Assembly: GCF_000514775.1 (NCBI RefSeq)
Contig: NZ_AZWO01000001.1
Location: 62,001 to 126,000 of the forward strand
Direction: 5' to 3'
Source of the DNA: Salinispora pacifica CNR114
GTDB taxonomy: Bacteria > Actinomycetota > Actinomycetes > Mycobacteriales > Micromonosporaceae
Length of the DNA stretch: 64,000 nt
Positions 24,910 to 34,735 of this stretch are shown here, piece after piece. Below the pieces are notes generated by a model. That model had not been told where the DNA came from. It did no database searches and was given only the letters and a program-made list of their open reading frames with translations. Position 1 is the stretch's first letter. Each line of letters starts with the position of its first letter. The translations under genes were made by a program, and so were the position numbers.

Positions 24910-26823
24910 ATGTGTGGAATCGTGGGTTACGCCGGCGCGCGCCCGGCGCTCGGCATCGTGCTCGATGGGCTGCGACGGCTGGAGTACCGCGGCTACGACT
25001 CGGCCGGCGTCGCCATCATCTGCGCGGATGAACTACTGGCGGAGAAGAAGGCCGGCAAGCTGGCCAACCTGGAGAAGGTCCTCGCCGAGCGGTCCGCGCG
25101 GGATCCGGAGGCCTGCGCCGCATCCCCGATCGGGATCGGGGATGGGGTCACCGGAATCGGCCACACCCGTTGGGCCACCCACGGCGGCCCCACCGACCGC
25201 AATGCCCACCCGCACCTCTCCCCGGACGGACGGGTTGCGGTGATCCACAACGGCATCATCGAGAACTTCGCGAAGCTGCGCGCCGAGTTGGAGGCCGACG
25301 GGATCCAGTTCGGCAGCGACACCGACACCGAGTGCACCGCCCACCTGCTCGCCGCGGCCCTCGCCGACCTGCGGTCCGCCGGGCATCCGGAGGGGCCGCA
25401 GCTGCTCGCCGCCGGCATGCGGGTCGTCTGTCAGCGCCTGGAGGGCGCCTTCACCCTGCTCGCCGTGGACGCCGGCGTTCCGGGCGCGGTGGTCGGCGCG
25501 CGGCGGAACTCGCCCCTGGTCGTCGGCCGGGGCGACGGCGAGAACTACCTGGCGAGCGACGTCGCGGCGTTCATCGAGCACACCCGCGAAGCGATCGAGC
25601 TGGGTCAGGATCAGATCGTTCTGATCACCGCCGACAGCATCGAGATCACCGACTTCGCCGGCCGGCCCGCCACCGGCAGGGACTTCCACATCGACTGGGA
25701 CTCCTCCGCCGCGGAGAAGGGCGGTTACGACTGGTTCATGCTCAAGGAGATCGCGGAGCAGCCGCAGGCCGTCGCCGACACGCTGCTGGGCCGGCTCGCC
25801 GAGACCGGCGAGATCATGCTCGACGAGGTTCGCCTCAGCGATCAGGACCTGCGCGACGTGGACAAGATCTTCATCGTCGCCTGCGGTACCTCGTACCACG
25901 CCGGAATGGTGGCCAAGTACGCGATCGAGCACTGGACAAGGATCCCCTGCGAGGTGGAGCTGGCCAGCGAATTTCGCTACCGAGACCCGGTGCTCGACCG
26001 GTCCACCCTGATCGTGGTGATCTCGCAGTCCGGCGAGACGATGGACACCCTGATGGCGCTGCGGCACGCCAAGGACCAGAAGGCACGCATCCTGGCGATC
26101 TGCAACACCAACGGCTCCACCATTCCCCGGGAGTCCGACGCGGTCCTCTACACCCACGGTGGGCCGGAGATCGCGGTCGCCTCCACCAAGGCGTTCCTGA
26201 CCCAGCTCGTCGCCTGCTACCTGATCGGCCTGCACCTGGCCCAGGTGCGCGGGATCAAGTTCGCCGACGAGGTCGCCGCGGTGGTGTCCCAGCTCCAGGA
26301 CGTTCCGGGCAAGCTGCGCGAGCTGCTGGGGCGGATCGAGCCGGTACGCGAGCTGGCCCGGGAGCTGAAGTCCGAGTCGACCGTGCTCTTCATCGGTCGG
26401 CATGTCGGCTACCCGGTAGCCCTGGAGGGCGCACTGAAGCTCAAGGAACTGGCGTACATGCACGCCGAGGGCTTCGCCGCGGGCGAGTTGAAGCACGGCC
26501 CGATCTCGCTCATCGACGAGGGCACCCCGGTGATCTGCATAGTGCCGTCGCCGATCGGCCGCGGCATGTTGCACGACAAGATCGTCTCCAACATTCAGGA
26601 GGTGCGGGCCCGGGGCGCCCGGACCATCGTGATCGCGGAGGAGGGGGACGAGTCTGTCGTCCGGTACGCCGACCACCTGGTCTACGTACCGCGTACGCCG
26701 ACCCTGCTTGCGCCGCTGGTGACCACCGTGTCGTTGCAGGTTTTCGCCGCGGAGATCGCCGCTGCTCGGGGCCACGACGTAGACCAGCCCCGCAACCTGG
26801 CGAAGTCCGTAACCGTCGAGTGA
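24910..26823 (+). CDS. glmS: glutamine-fructose-6-phosphate aminotransferase (isomerizing)
   Basis: 637 residues beginning MCGIVGYAG, with Cys2 as the glutaminase nucleophile once Met is removed. The N-terminal Ntn-hydrolase domain contains TRWATHGGPTDRNAHPH. Two SIS sugar-isomerase domains follow; CGTSYHAGMVAKY and SQSGETMDTLMAL mark the first and the second starts near residue 480 with LFIGRHVGYPVALEGALK. The C-terminus NLAKSVTVE is canonical. The enzyme makes glucosamine-6-phosphate, the entry step to amino sugars. Length is slightly above average because of a small insertion in the glutaminase domain. No glmS ribozyme is present; the transcript appears leaderless. Confidence 0.97.
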   Translation: MCGIVGYAGARPALGIVLDGLRRLEYRGYDSAGVAIICADELLAEKKAGKLANLEKVLAERSARDPEACAASPIGIGDGVTGIGHTRWATHGGPTDRNAHPHLSPDGRVAVIHNGIIENFAKLRAELEADGIQFGSDTDTECTAHLLAAALADLRSAGHPEGPQLLAAGMRVVCQRLEGAFTLLAVDAGVPGAVVGARRNSPLVVGRGDGENYLASDVAAFIEHTREAIELGQDQIVLITADSIEITDFAGRPATGRDFHIDWDSSAAEKGGYDWFMLKEIAEQPQAVADTLLGRLAETGEIMLDEVRLSDQDLRDVDKIFIVACGTSYHAGMVAKYAIEHWTRIPCEVELASEFRYRDPVLDRSTLIVVISQSGETMDTLMALRHAKDQKARILAICNTNGSTIPRESDAVLYTHGGPEIAVASTKAFLTQLVACYLIGLHLAQVRGIKFADEVAAVVSQLQDVPGKLRELLGRIEPVRELARELKSESTVLFIGRHVGYPVALEGALKLKELAYMHAEGFAAGELKHGPISLIDEGTPVICIVPSPIGRGMLHDKIVSNIQEVRARGARTIVIAEEGDESVVRYADHLVYVPRTPTLLAPLVTTVSLQVFAAEIAAARGHDVDQPRNLAKSVTVE

Positions 26824-26934
26824 GTACCGAGGGCGCCGGGAACGTGGTGGCCCCGCGGCCGACGGGCCCACGCACCACGGCCCGGTGGGTGTACCGAGTG
26901 GCGGCAACGGCAGCATGCGCGGGCACCGCGCCGG

Positions 26935-26940
26935 TAGGGT
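26935..26940 (+). promoter_or_regulatory. -10 box TAGGGT, leaderless start of acpS
   Basis: TAGGGT lies 6 nt before the ATG at 26947, with no ribosome-binding site. Confidence 0.45.
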
Positions 26941-26946
26941 GGGCGC

Positions 26947-27315
26947 ATGATCGTCGGGGTCGGCATCGACGTGGTCCTGGTGGAGCGGTTCGCGCGGGCG
27001 CTGACCCGGACACCGCTGCTCGCCGACCGGCTCTTCACCGAAGCCGAGCGGTACACCAGTTCTGGTAACGCCCGTTCGCCCGAGTCGCTCGCCGCCCGCT
27101 TCGCGGCGAAGGAGGCGGTGGCCAAGGCGCTCGGTGCACCGAGCGGGCTGAGCTGGCACGACTGTGAGATCGTGCCGGATCCGGATGGCCGGCCGTGGTT
27201 GACCGTCTCCGGCACGGTCGCGGCGGCGGCGGTCGAGCGGGGGGCCAACCGGTGGCACCTGTCGCTGTCGCACGACGGGGGGATCGCGTCGGCCATGGTG
27301 GTCGCGGAACGCTGA
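26947..27315 (+). CDS. acpS: holo-[acyl-carrier-protein] synthase
   Basis: 122 residues. [15 protein letters not shown] carries the conserved Asp of the Mg site, and [17 protein letters not shown] carries the Glu and Lys residues that bind CoA. The C-terminal [16 protein letters not shown] is the third family motif. AcpS transfers 4'-phosphopantetheine from CoA to the acyl-carrier protein of fatty-acid synthesis. Length is normal. It precedes the NAD(P)HX repair gene and alr, the common actinobacterial order. Confidence 0.95.
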   Translation: MIVGVGIDVVLVERFARALTRTPLLADRLFTEAERYTSSGNARSPESLAARFAAKEAVAKALGAPSGLSWHDCEIVPDPDGRPWLTVSGTVAAAAVERGANRWHLSLSHDGGIASAMVVAER

Positions 27316-27358
27316 TCGGTGGCGTGCCCGGTCCAGCCGGGCACGGGGACGGAGTGGG

Positions 27359-28864
27359 ATGAGACCGGTGTGGCGGGTGGCGAACGTACGCGCCGCCGAG
27401 GCGGGCCTGTTGGCGACGCTCCCGCCCGGGACGTTGATGCAGCGGGCCGCTGCGGGGCTCGCCCGCCGCTGTGCGCAGCTCCTCGCCGACCGGGGTGGTG
27501 TCTATGGCGCCCCGGTGCTGCTGCTGGTCGGCTCGGGCGACAACGGCGGTGACACGCTCTTCGCCGGCGCCCGGCTGGCCCGGCGCGGGGCGGCGGTGTC
27601 GGCGCTGTTACTGACTCCGGGCCGGGCGCACGCCGAGGCGTTGGCGGCGCTGCGGGCCGCGGGTGGTCGGCTGGTCGACCGCCCACCGGCCCGGGTGGAC
27701 CTGGTGCTCGACGGCATCGTCGGGATCGGTGGCAGCGGTGGGCTCCGGGCACCGGCGGCGCAGCTCGCGGCGGGCCTTGCGCAGTGTCGCGGGCGGGCCG
27801 GTGGCCGGGCGACAGTGGTCGCGGTGGACGTACCGAGTGGGGTGTCGGTCGACACCGGGCAGGTGCCGCTGACCGCGGCTGGTCAGCCGGCCGCGATCCA
27901 CGCCGACGTCACGGTGACCTTCGGTGCCCTGAAGCCCGCGCTGGTGGTGGGCGCGGCGGCGCCGTTGGCCGGCCAGGTTGAGTTGGTCGACATCGGGCTG
28001 GAACCCTGGCTGCGTGGCACCGCGGCGCTGCAGATCACCGAGGGGGCGGATGTGACCGACTGGTGGCCCAGGCCCGGACCGGCGACAGAGAAGTACAGCC
28101 GGGGTGTGGTCGGTCTCGCCACCGGCTCGGCCGGCTACCCCGGCGCCGCGGTGCTCTCGGTGGCCGGTGCGTTGGCCGGCCCGACCGGCCTGGTCCGCTA
28201 CGCCGGCACCGCCCGGACGGAGGTGCTGCGCCAACACCCGTCGGTGATCGCTACCGACCGGGTCGCCGAGGCCGGTCGGGTGCAGGCGTGGGTGTGCGGT
28301 TCCGGGCTGGGTACCGGCGACGAGGCGGCGGGTGAGCTGCGGGCGGTGCTCGCGGCACCGGTGCCGGCGGTGCTCGACGCGGACGCGTTGACCCTGCTCG
28401 GTACGGGCTCCCTCGCCGACCAGCTCCGGCGGCGGGACGCCCCGGTCGTGGTCACCCCGCATGATCGGGAGTTCGCCCGGCTCTCCGGCGAGGCTCCCGG
28501 CGACGACCGGGTCGCTGCCGCGTTGGGCCTGGCCACCCGGATGAACGCTGTGGTGTTACTCAAGGGCGACCGGACGGTGATCGGTACGCCCGACGGCCGG
28601 GCCTATGTCAACCAGACCGGGACCGCGGCCCTGGCCACCGGCGGTACGGGCGACGTGCTGTCTGGGCTGCTCGGCTCGTTGCTGGCTGCGGGTCTCGCGC
28701 CGGAGCGGGCCGCCGCCGCGGCGGCCTACCTGCACGGGCTCGCCGGCCGGGAGGCGGCGCGGGGCGGCCCGGTGGCCTCGCCCGATGTCGCCGTCGCCCT
28801 GCGCCCGGTGCTGGCCGGGCTCGGGTGGATCGGTGGATCGACCTGGGCCGGGCCCAATTTCTGA
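27359..28864 (+). CDS. nnr: bifunctional NAD(P)H-hydrate epimerase / ADP-dependent dehydratase
   Basis: 501 residues. The N-terminal YjeF epimerase domain (about 1-215) contains VLLLVGSGDNGGDTLFAGARL and VDVPSGVSVDTG. The C-terminal dehydratase domain (about 230-495) contains STYSRG-like KYSRGVVGLATGSAGYPGA, VLDADALTLL and the nucleotide motif TGGTGDVLSG. The two activities repair hydrated NADH and NADPH. The ATG at 27359 follows GGACGGAG. Fusion of the two activities is the normal state in most bacteria. Confidence 0.93.
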   Translation: MRPVWRVANVRAAEAGLLATLPPGTLMQRAAAGLARRCAQLLADRGGVYGAPVLLLVGSGDNGGDTLFAGARLARRGAAVSALLLTPGRAHAEALAALRAAGGRLVDRPPARVDLVLDGIVGIGGSGGLRAPAAQLAAGLAQCRGRAGGRATVVAVDVPSGVSVDTGQVPLTAAGQPAAIHADVTVTFGALKPALVVGAAAPLAGQVELVDIGLEPWLRGTAALQITEGADVTDWWPRPGPATEKYSRGVVGLATGSAGYPGAAVLSVAGALAGPTGLVRYAGTARTEVLRQHPSVIATDRVAEAGRVQAWVCGSGLGTGDEAAGELRAVLAAPVPAVLDADALTLLGTGSLADQLRRRDAPVVVTPHDREFARLSGEAPGDDRVAAALGLATRMNAVVLLKGDRTVIGTPDGRAYVNQTGTAALATGGTGDVLSGLLGSLLAAGLAPERAAAAAAYLHGLAGREAARGGPVASPDVAVALRPVLAGLGWIGGSTWAGPNF

Positions 28865-28873
28865 TCAACTCAG

Positions 28874-28879
28874 TAGGCT
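28874..28879 (+). promoter_or_regulatory. -10 box TAGGCT, leaderless start of alr
   Basis: TAGGCT lies 6 nt before the ATG at 28886. It sits just after the nnr stop, so alr has its own promoter. Confidence 0.5.
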
Positions 28880-28885
28880 GGGGGC

Positions 28886-30004
28886 ATGTGGCAGGCCGAG
28901 GTACGCGTCGACCTTGACGCGATCCGTGAGAACGTGAGTTGGTTGCGCTCCGGTAGCGCCGCCGAGTTGATGGCGGTGGTCAAGGGGGACGGGTACGGCC
29001 ACGGCATGGTCCCGGCCGCCCACGCCGCGCTGGATGGTGGTGCCGACTGGCTCGGGGTCTGCACCCTCGACGAGGCGCTCACCCTGCGCCGGGCCGGGCT
29101 TACCGTGCCGATCCTGGCCTGGCTGCTCGCGCCGGGCCTGCCGTTGCACGAAGGGGTGCTGGCCGGTATTGATCTCAGTGCGGCCAGCGTGGCGCAGCTC
29201 GACGAGATGGTTGAGGCGGGCCGGGTGGCCGGGCGTCCCACCCGGCTGCATCTCAAGATCGACACTGGGCTGTCCCGGGGTGGCGCGACCGTCTCGCAGT
29301 GGCCGGAGCTGCTCGATGCCGCGGCGAAGGCGCAGGCTGACGGCGCGGTCGAGGTGGTGGGGGTGTGGAGCCACCTCGTGTACGCCGACGCTCCCGGACA
29401 CCCGACCACCGACCGGCAGCTTGCCGTCTTCCACGAGGGGTTGAGCATGGTGGAGCAGGCGGGGCTGCGTCCGCGCTACCGCCACCTGGCCAACTCGGCG
29501 GCCACGCTGACCCGGCCGGACGCCCACTTCGACCTGGTCCGTCCCGGGCTGGCCGTCTACGGGCTCTCGCCGGTGGCCGGAGAGCGATTCGGCCTGCGGC
29601 CGGCGATGACCGCCCGGGCCCGCGTCATGCTCACCAAGCAGGTACCGGCGGGGGCCGGAGTCTCCTACGGCCACACGTACACCACCGAACGGGCGAGCAA
29701 CCTCGCCGTGATTCCGCTCGGGTACGCCGACGGCGTCCCCCGGGACGCGTCCAACTGCGGCCCGGTGCAGCTCGGTGGCGTTCGGCGGACCATCTCCGGC
29801 CGGGTCTGCATGGACCAGTTCGTGCTCGACTGCGGCGACGATCCGGTCGCGCCGGGCGACGTGGCCACCCTCTTCGGCACCGGACAGAACGGGGAGCCCA
29901 CCGCCGACGACTGGGCCGAGGCGGTCGGGACGATCAACTACGAGATCGTCACCCGTTTCGGCAGCACCCGGGTGCCCCGCTGCTATGACGGCGAGCGTTC
30001 GTGA
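28886..30004 (+). CDS. alr: alanine racemase
   Basis: 372 residues. The PLP-binding Lys is in AVVKGDGYGHG near residue 33, with the following LHLKIDTGLSRGG barrel strand and the C-terminal catalytic Tyr region AGVSYGHTYTTE near residue 255. GRVCMDQF is the conserved segment at the dimer interface. The enzyme makes D-alanine for peptidoglycan. The end overlaps the next gene as GTGA, so alr, the alpha/beta hydrolase and tsaE are translationally coupled. Confidence 0.96.
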   Translation: MWQAEVRVDLDAIRENVSWLRSGSAAELMAVVKGDGYGHGMVPAAHAALDGGADWLGVCTLDEALTLRRAGLTVPILAWLLAPGLPLHEGVLAGIDLSAASVAQLDEMVEAGRVAGRPTRLHLKIDTGLSRGGATVSQWPELLDAAAKAQADGAVEVVGVWSHLVYADAPGHPTTDRQLAVFHEGLSMVEQAGLRPRYRHLANSAATLTRPDAHFDLVRPGLAVYGLSPVAGERFGLRPAMTARARVMLTKQVPAGAGVSYGHTYTTERASNLAVIPLGYADGVPRDASNCGPVQLGGVRRTISGRVCMDQFVLDCGDDPVAPGDVATLFGTGQNGEPTADDWAEAVGTINYEIVTRFGSTRVPRCYDGERS

Positions 30005-31095
30005 CGGCGTCCCGGTTCCGGGTTCCGCTGCCCCGGGCCAGCCACCCCCGGGCCGCGATCGGCGCGTTGGCCGCCGTCGGTGTCGCGGCCGCCGGTCTCG
30101 TCGCCGGCGTCGCGACCGAACGCGCGCTGGTCCGTCGGCTGAAGGCTGACCCCACCGACCGGTACGCCGGCGAGGACTTCGGCGAGCGGCGGTTCGACGA
30201 GGCGTTGCGGGTGGAGATGCCGGACGGCACCGACATCCACGTGGAGGTGGTCGAGCCGGCCCGGCCGGTTACCGGGAACCCCACCATCGTGCTGGTGCAC
30301 GGATTCTGCCTGGACCAGGGGACCTTCCACTTCCAGCGCAAGCTGCTCGCCGCCCGGGGTGAGCACCGGATCGTGGCGTACGACCAGCCGGGGCACGGGC
30401 GCTCCGGCCAGCTGGAAACCGGCGAGTACGACCTGACCGCACTCGGTCGGACGCTGCGCGCGGTGCTCGACCAGACCGCGCCGGAGGGCCCGCTGGTGCT
30501 GGTCGGCCACTCGATGGGTGGTATGACCATCATGGCGTTCGCGGAACTCTTCCCGGAGCTGTTTGGGGACCGGGTGGTGGGCACCGTGTTGCTGGCCACC
30601 TCCGGCGGGCTGCTCGCCGAGACCAAGCTGGTCGCCCCGGCGCTGCTGGGCCGGGTCGGTCCGCCGGTGCTGCACCTGATGAGCAACGCCGCCCGCTACG
30701 GGAGCCCGGTGATCGACCGAGCGCGTCGGTCCACCTCCAACGTGGCCTGGCTGCTCACCCGCCGGTATGGCTTCGGCACCGGTCACCCCAGCCCGGCTCT
30801 GGTCTCCTACGTCGAGGAGATGAATTCCCGGACCTCCGCCGACACCGTCACCCGCTACCTGCGAACGCTCGCCACCCACTCCCGGTTTCCGGCTCTGGCG
30901 GCGCTCGCCAGCGCGCCGGTGCTGGTGCTGGTGGGGGAGAAAGACATGATCACGCCGGTGGCGCACTCGGAGGAGATCGTCCGCCGGCTGCCGCACGCCG
31001 AGTTCGTCAAGATCCCCGACAGCGGGCATGTGGTGATGTTGGAACACGCCGCCGAGGTGAACGCGGCGTTGATCCGGTTTCTGGAGGAGCTGTGA
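30001..31095 (+). CDS. alpha/beta hydrolase with N-terminal membrane anchor
   Basis: 364 residues from the GTG at 30001. A hydrophobic segment at about 14-38 (AIGALAAVGVAAAGLVAG) suggests a signal or anchor. The hydrolase core shows the oxyanion segment VLVHGFCLDQGTFHFQ, the nucleophile elbow GHSMGGM near residue 170, the acid in VLVGEKDMITPV and the catalytic His in PDSGHVVML. Homologues occur between alr and tsaE in many actinobacteria. Substrate unknown; an esterase, lipase or lactonase role is possible. Confidence 0.88.
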   Translation: MTASRFRVPLPRASHPRAAIGALAAVGVAAAGLVAGVATERALVRRLKADPTDRYAGEDFGERRFDEALRVEMPDGTDIHVEVVEPARPVTGNPTIVLVHGFCLDQGTFHFQRKLLAARGEHRIVAYDQPGHGRSGQLETGEYDLTALGRTLRAVLDQTAPEGPLVLVGHSMGGMTIMAFAELFPELFGDRVVGTVLLATSGGLLAETKLVAPALLGRVGPPVLHLMSNAARYGSPVIDRARRSTSNVAWLLTRRYGFGTGHPSPALVSYVEEMNSRTSADTVTRYLRTLATHSRFPALAALASAPVLVLVGEKDMITPVAHSEEIVRRLPHAEFVKIPDSGHVVMLEHAAEVNAALIRFLEEL

Positions 31096-31601
31096 ACCCC
31101 GGAAGGCCGATCCGATTCACCCTGCCGACCGTCGCCGACACGCACGCCTTCGGCCGCCGGCTGGCCGGCCTCCTCCGAGCGGGGGACCTGCTGCTGCTGA
31201 CAGGTCCCCTCGGTGCCGGCAAGACGGCCCTCACCCAAGGCATCGGCGCCGGCCTGGGGGTGGCCGGGGCGGTCACCTCCCCCACCTTCGTGATCGCGCG
31301 GGTACACCAACCCGATCCGGTCCGGGGTGGCTCGGTGCCCCTCGTGCACGCCGACGCGTACCGCCTGGGTGATGCGAGCGACCCCCGTGCCGAGCTCGAC
31401 GACCTGGATCTGGACGCGTCGGTGGACGAGGCGGTGACCGTGGTCGAGTGGGGCGAGGGGCTCGCCGAGCAGCTCGTCGCGGAGCACCTGTGGGTTCGGA
31501 TCGACCGCCGGGACGACGACACCCGGCTGGTCGACCTGGAACCGGTCGGTGGCGACTGGAGCGCGCGGTTGACCGGCACCCCCGGATTCATCGACAGCTG
31601 A
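31092..31601 (+). CDS. tsaE: tRNA t6A biosynthesis ATPase TsaE
   Basis: 169 residues from a GTG overlapping the hydrolase stop as GTGA. The Walker A GPLGAGKTALTQGIG lies near residue 38, followed by TSPTFVIARVH and HADAYRLG, and the VVEWGEGL motif. TsaE is the ATPase that resets the TsaB-TsaD complex, which installs threonylcarbamoyladenosine at position 37 of ANN-decoding tRNAs. tsaB and tsaD follow, but a uracil-DNA glycosylase gene intervenes. Confidence 0.93.
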   Translation: MNPGRPIRFTLPTVADTHAFGRRLAGLLRAGDLLLLTGPLGAGKTALTQGIGAGLGVAGAVTSPTFVIARVHQPDPVRGGSVPLVHADAYRLGDASDPRAELDDLDLDASVDEAVTVVEWGEGLAEQLVAEHLWVRIDRRDDDTRLVDLEPVGGDWSARLTGTPGFIDS

Positions 31602-31743
31602 CACCATCGACCGGTCCCGTAGGGGGCGGGCCGTCCTGGTTGGGGTTGCGGTGGCGACCCGGAGGAGCCTCGCGGGGAGGTGGCCGGTGGTGTCGGAGCC
31701 GGCGACTAGAGTGCGCGGGACGCCCCGACCGGAAAGGCCGCCG

Positions 31744-32445
31744 ATGCCCGACGACGCACCCACCCTGGATCTGCTGGCCCTGCTGTCACCGGGGTGGCGG
31801 TCCGCGCTCGCCCCGCAGCTCGACCCGGCCCGCACTGCGGCGCTTGCCGGTTTCGTCGCGCAGGAGTACGCCACCCAGACCGTCTTTCCGCCCATGACGG
31901 ACCTCTTCTCGGCCTACCGGCTCTGCCCGCCGACGGAGACCCGGGTGGTGATCCTCGGCCAGGATCCCTATCACCGGGCCGGGCAGGCACACGGGCTGAG
32001 CTTCAGCGTCCGCCCCGGCGTGCCGACGCCGCCCTCACTGCGCAACGTCTTCAAGGAGTTGGGCGCCGATCTGGGCGTGCCGCGACCGGCCGGTGGAAAT
32101 CTGGCCGGCTGGGCCGCGCAGGGTGTGCTGCTGCTCAACTCGGTGCTGACGGTTCGCGAGGCCAGCCCCGGCTCCCACGCCAACCGCGGCTGGGAGGAGT
32201 TCACCAACGCGACAATTCGGGCGCTGAACGCGGTGGATCACCGGGTGGTCTTCTTACTCTGGGGTGGATATGCCCGGAAGAAGGCGGCGTTGGTGACAAA
32301 CCCGAGCCACGTGGTGCTGGAGGCGGGACACCCCAGCCCGATGAACCCGCGGGGGTTCCTGGGCAGCCGCCCGTTCAGCGCGGCCAACAAGGCGCTCGCC
32401 GACGCCGGTCTGCCGACGATCGACTGGGAACGCGCCGCCGCCTGA
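31744..32445 (+). CDS. ung: uracil-DNA glycosylase, family 1
   Basis: 233 residues from the ATG at 31744, 7-12 nt after GGAAAGG. The catalytic motif VILGQDPYHRAGQAHGLSFS is intact. Motif 2 appears as GHPSPMNPRGFLGSRPFS, with the active-site His. The enzyme removes uracil from DNA. It has its own TAGAGT -10-like box at 31707-31712 and a leader of about 25 nt, unlike the coupled genes on either side. Its place between tsaE and tsaB separates the t6A genes. Confidence 0.94.
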   Translation: MPDDAPTLDLLALLSPGWRSALAPQLDPARTAALAGFVAQEYATQTVFPPMTDLFSAYRLCPPTETRVVILGQDPYHRAGQAHGLSFSVRPGVPTPPSLRNVFKELGADLGVPRPAGGNLAGWAAQGVLLLNSVLTVREASPGSHANRGWEEFTNATIRALNAVDHRVVFLLWGGYARKKAALVTNPSHVVLEAGHPSPMNPRGFLGSRPFSAANKALADAGLPTIDWERAAA

Positions 32446-32486
32446 TCGCTCTGCCGGGGTGGGGCCGGTCCCGGCAGCCGGGCGGC

Positions 32487-32492
32487 TAGGCT
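32487..32492 (+). promoter_or_regulatory. -10 box TAGGCT, leaderless start of tsaB
   Basis: TAGGCT lies 8 nt before the GTG at 32501, giving tsaB-rimI-tsaD a promoter independent of tsaE. Confidence 0.5.
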
Positions 32493-32500
32493 GGTTCACC

Positions 32501-33178
32501 GTGCTCGTACTCGTGGTGGACAGCTCGACTCCCGCGGTGATCGCCGCGCTGGCGCAGGTCACGGCGGCCGGCGTCGAGGTGCGGGCGCAGCGCTGTGCCG
32601 TGGACGCCCGAGCCCACGGCGAGCTGCTCGCCCCACAGGTGGACGCGGTCCTGGCCGACGTCGGTGTGCGCCCCTCCGCTCTCGGTGCGATCGTCGCCGG
32701 CCTCGGGCCGGGCCCGTTCACCGGGCTGCGGGTCGGGCTGGTCACCGCCGCCACGATGGGGCAGGCGCTCGGCGTGCCAACCTACGGGGTCTGTTCGCTG
32801 GACGCCGTCGGCTTCCCGGCCGCCGCCGGCGAGCCGGTCCTGGCGGCGACCGACGCGCGTCGCCGGGAGATCTACTGGGCGGTGTACGACGGGGCCGGCC
32901 AACGGGTCGTCGGCCCCGAGGTCTCCGCTCCGGCGGTCGCCGCCGCGCGCGCCCGTGACCTGGCGGTTGTCGCCGCGGTCGGCGACGGCGCGCACCGGTA
33001 CGCGGCGACGCTGGAGCTGCCGGTCGCCGACGAGCCCCGCTACCCGATGCCGGTGGCCCTGGCGCGGCTCGCGGCGGCGCGGATCGCCGCCGGTGCCCCC
33101 GATGAGCCGCTCACCCCGCTCTACCTGCGCCGCCCGGACGCGGTCGCGGCGGCGGGCCGCAAGTCGGTCCTGCCGTGA
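32501..33178 (+). CDS. tsaB: tRNA t6A biosynthesis protein TsaB
   Basis: 225 residues from the GTG at 32501. The N-terminal LVLVVDSSTPAVIAAL and the central VAGLGPGPFTGLRVGLVTAATMGQ are hallmark segments of the actin-like TsaB fold. TsaB has lost the catalytic site of its paralogue TsaD and acts as its scaffold. The stop overlaps rimI as GTGA. The frame is open 14 codons further upstream, but the promoter and family length favour this start. Confidence 0.93.
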   Translation: MLVLVVDSSTPAVIAALAQVTAAGVEVRAQRCAVDARAHGELLAPQVDAVLADVGVRPSALGAIVAGLGPGPFTGLRVGLVTAATMGQALGVPTYGVCSLDAVGFPAAAGEPVLAATDARRREIYWAVYDGAGQRVVGPEVSAPAVAAARARDLAVVAAVGDGAHRYAATLELPVADEPRYPMPVALARLAAARIAAGAPDEPLTPLYLRRPDAVAAAGRKSVLP

Positions 33179-33678
33179 GTGGGGAAGCGAACCGGGGCGG
33201 CGAACCGGGTGGCGGGGGGCGTGGCCTCCAGCTGGAGCGGTTCCGTTGGTGGCACATCGCCGAGGTGTTGCCGATCGAGGCGGACCTCTTCGGTGTCGAG
33301 CAGTGGTCTGCCGCCATGTTCTGGAACGAACTCGCCAACGGGCACCACTACCTGGTGGTGACCGAGGGGGAGGCCCTGCTCGGCTACGCGGGGCTCACCG
33401 CCATCGCCGGCGAGGAGGCATGGGTGCAGAACATCGCCGTCCGCCGGTCCGCGCAGCGGCGGGGGGTCGGGCGGTTGCTGTTGCGCGCGTTGTTGGCCGA
33501 GGCGGCGCGACTGCGGGTGCGCGGCACGCTGCTGGAGGTGGCCGCGGACAACGCCCCGGCGCAGAAGCTTTACGCGGCGCACGGCTTCGAGGCGATCGGG
33601 GTGCGGCGCGGGTACTACCAGCCGAGCAACACCGACGCGTTGGTCATGCGCCGGGACGAGGAGTTGATCGATGGCTGA
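33175..33678 (+). CDS. rimI: ribosomal protein S18-alanine N-acetyltransferase RimI
   Basis: 167 residues from the GTG at 33175. It is a GNAT fold with the acetyl-CoA motif [19 protein letters not shown] and the [23 protein letters not shown] block typical of RimI. A Gly-rich N-terminal extension of about 18 residues precedes the domain. In bacteria rimI is commonly linked to tsaB and tsaD. It overlaps tsaD by 8 bp. Confidence 0.92.
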   Translation: MSGEANRGGEPGGGGRGLQLERFRWWHIAEVLPIEADLFGVEQWSAAMFWNELANGHHYLVVTEGEALLGYAGLTAIAGEEAWVQNIAVRRSAQRRGVGRLLLRALLAEAARLRVRGTLLEVAADNAPAQKLYAAHGFEAIGVRRGYYQPSNTDALVMRRDEELIDG

Positions 33679-34735
33679 CGAACCCCTGGTCCTGGGGATC
33701 GAGACGTCCTGCGACGAGACCGGGGTCGGTGTTGTCCGGGGCCACACCCTGCTCGCCGACGCCTTGGCCAGCAGCGTCGAGCAACATGCCCGGTTTGGCG
33801 GCGTGGTGCCCGAGGTGGCCAGCCGGGCCCACCTGGAGGCGATCGTCCCGACCATGAACCGGGCGTTGGCGGAGGCGGGGGTGACGCTCGCTGACGTCGA
33901 CGCCATCGCGGTGACCTCCGGCCCCGGTCTGGCCGGGGCGCTGCTGGTCGGGGTCGCCGCGGCCAAGGGCTACGCGGTCGCCGCCGAAAAGCCGGTGTAC
34001 GGCGTGAACCACCTGGCCGCGCACGTTGCCGTGGACACCCTGGAACACGGGCCGCTGCCCGAGCCGGCGATCGCCCTGCTGGTTTCGGGCGGGCACTCGT
34101 CGCTGCTGCTCGTCGACGACCTGGCCCACGGTGTCACCCCGCTCGGCGCCACGATCGACGACGCGGCCGGCGAGGCGTTCGACAAGGTCGCCCGCCTCCT
34201 CGGGCTGCCCTTCCCCGGTGGCCCGTACATCGATCGCGAGGCCCGCGCCGGTGACCCGGCGGCCATCGCGTTCCCCCGGGGGCTGACCGCGGCCAAGGAC
34301 TTGGCAGCGCACCGCTACGACTTCTCCTTCTCCGGGTTGAAGACCGCGGTGGCGCGTTGGGTGGAGCGTCGGCAGCGGGCCGGCGAACCCATCCCGGTCG
34401 CCGACGTCGCCGCCTCCTTCCAGGAGGCGGTGTGCGACGTGCTGATCGGGAAGGCACTGGATGCCTGCCGGTCGAGTGGGGTGCAGACCCTGGTGATCGG
34501 GGGCGGAGTGGCGGCCAACTCGCGGCTGCGGGCGATGGCCGAGCAGCGCGCGGCGAAGTACGACATCCGGGTGCGGACGCCCCGCCCGAAGTTGTGTACG
34601 GACAACGGCGCGATGGTCGCCGCGCTCGGCTCACACCTGGTCGCCGCCGGTGTCGCGCCGAGCTGCCTGGACCTGCCCGCCGATTCGGCGATGCCACTGA
34701 CGACAGTCAGTGTTACCGGGGAGGAGCAGACATGA
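33671..34735 (+). CDS. tsaD: tRNA N6-threonylcarbamoyladenosine transferase TsaD
   Basis: 354 residues. [15 protein letters not shown] starts the ASKHA fold. The metal-binding histidines are in the HLAAHVAV segment near residue 115, and [11 protein letters not shown] near residue 275 binds nucleotide. The C-terminal [13 protein letters not shown] is the last conserved motif. TsaD transfers the threonylcarbamoyl group to A37 of tRNA with TsaB and TsaE. ATGA overlap couples it to the small gene downstream. Confidence 0.96.
   Translation: MADEPLVLGIETSCDETGVGVVRGHTLLADALASSVEQHARFGGVVPEVASRAHLEAIVPTMNRALAEAGVTLADVDAIAVTSGPGLAGALLVGVAAAKGYAVAAEKPVYGVNHLAAHVAVDTLEHGPLPEPAIALLVSGGHSSLLLVDDLAHGVTPLGATIDDAAGEAFDKVARLLGLPFPGGPYIDREARAGDPAAIAFPRGLTAAKDLAAHRYDFSFSGLKTAVARWVERRQRAGEPIPVADVAASFQEAVCDVLIGKALDACRSSGVQTLVIGGGVAANSRLRAMAEQRAAKYDIRVRTPRPKLCTDNGAMVAALGSHLVAAGVAPSCLDLPADSAMPLTTVSVTGEEQT

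Noticed and set aside
25033..27273. A 746-codon open frame antisense to glmS
   Set aside because: Its product is a low-complexity His/Arg/Gly-rich sequence produced by the third-position GC bias of glmS; glmS itself is unmistakable.
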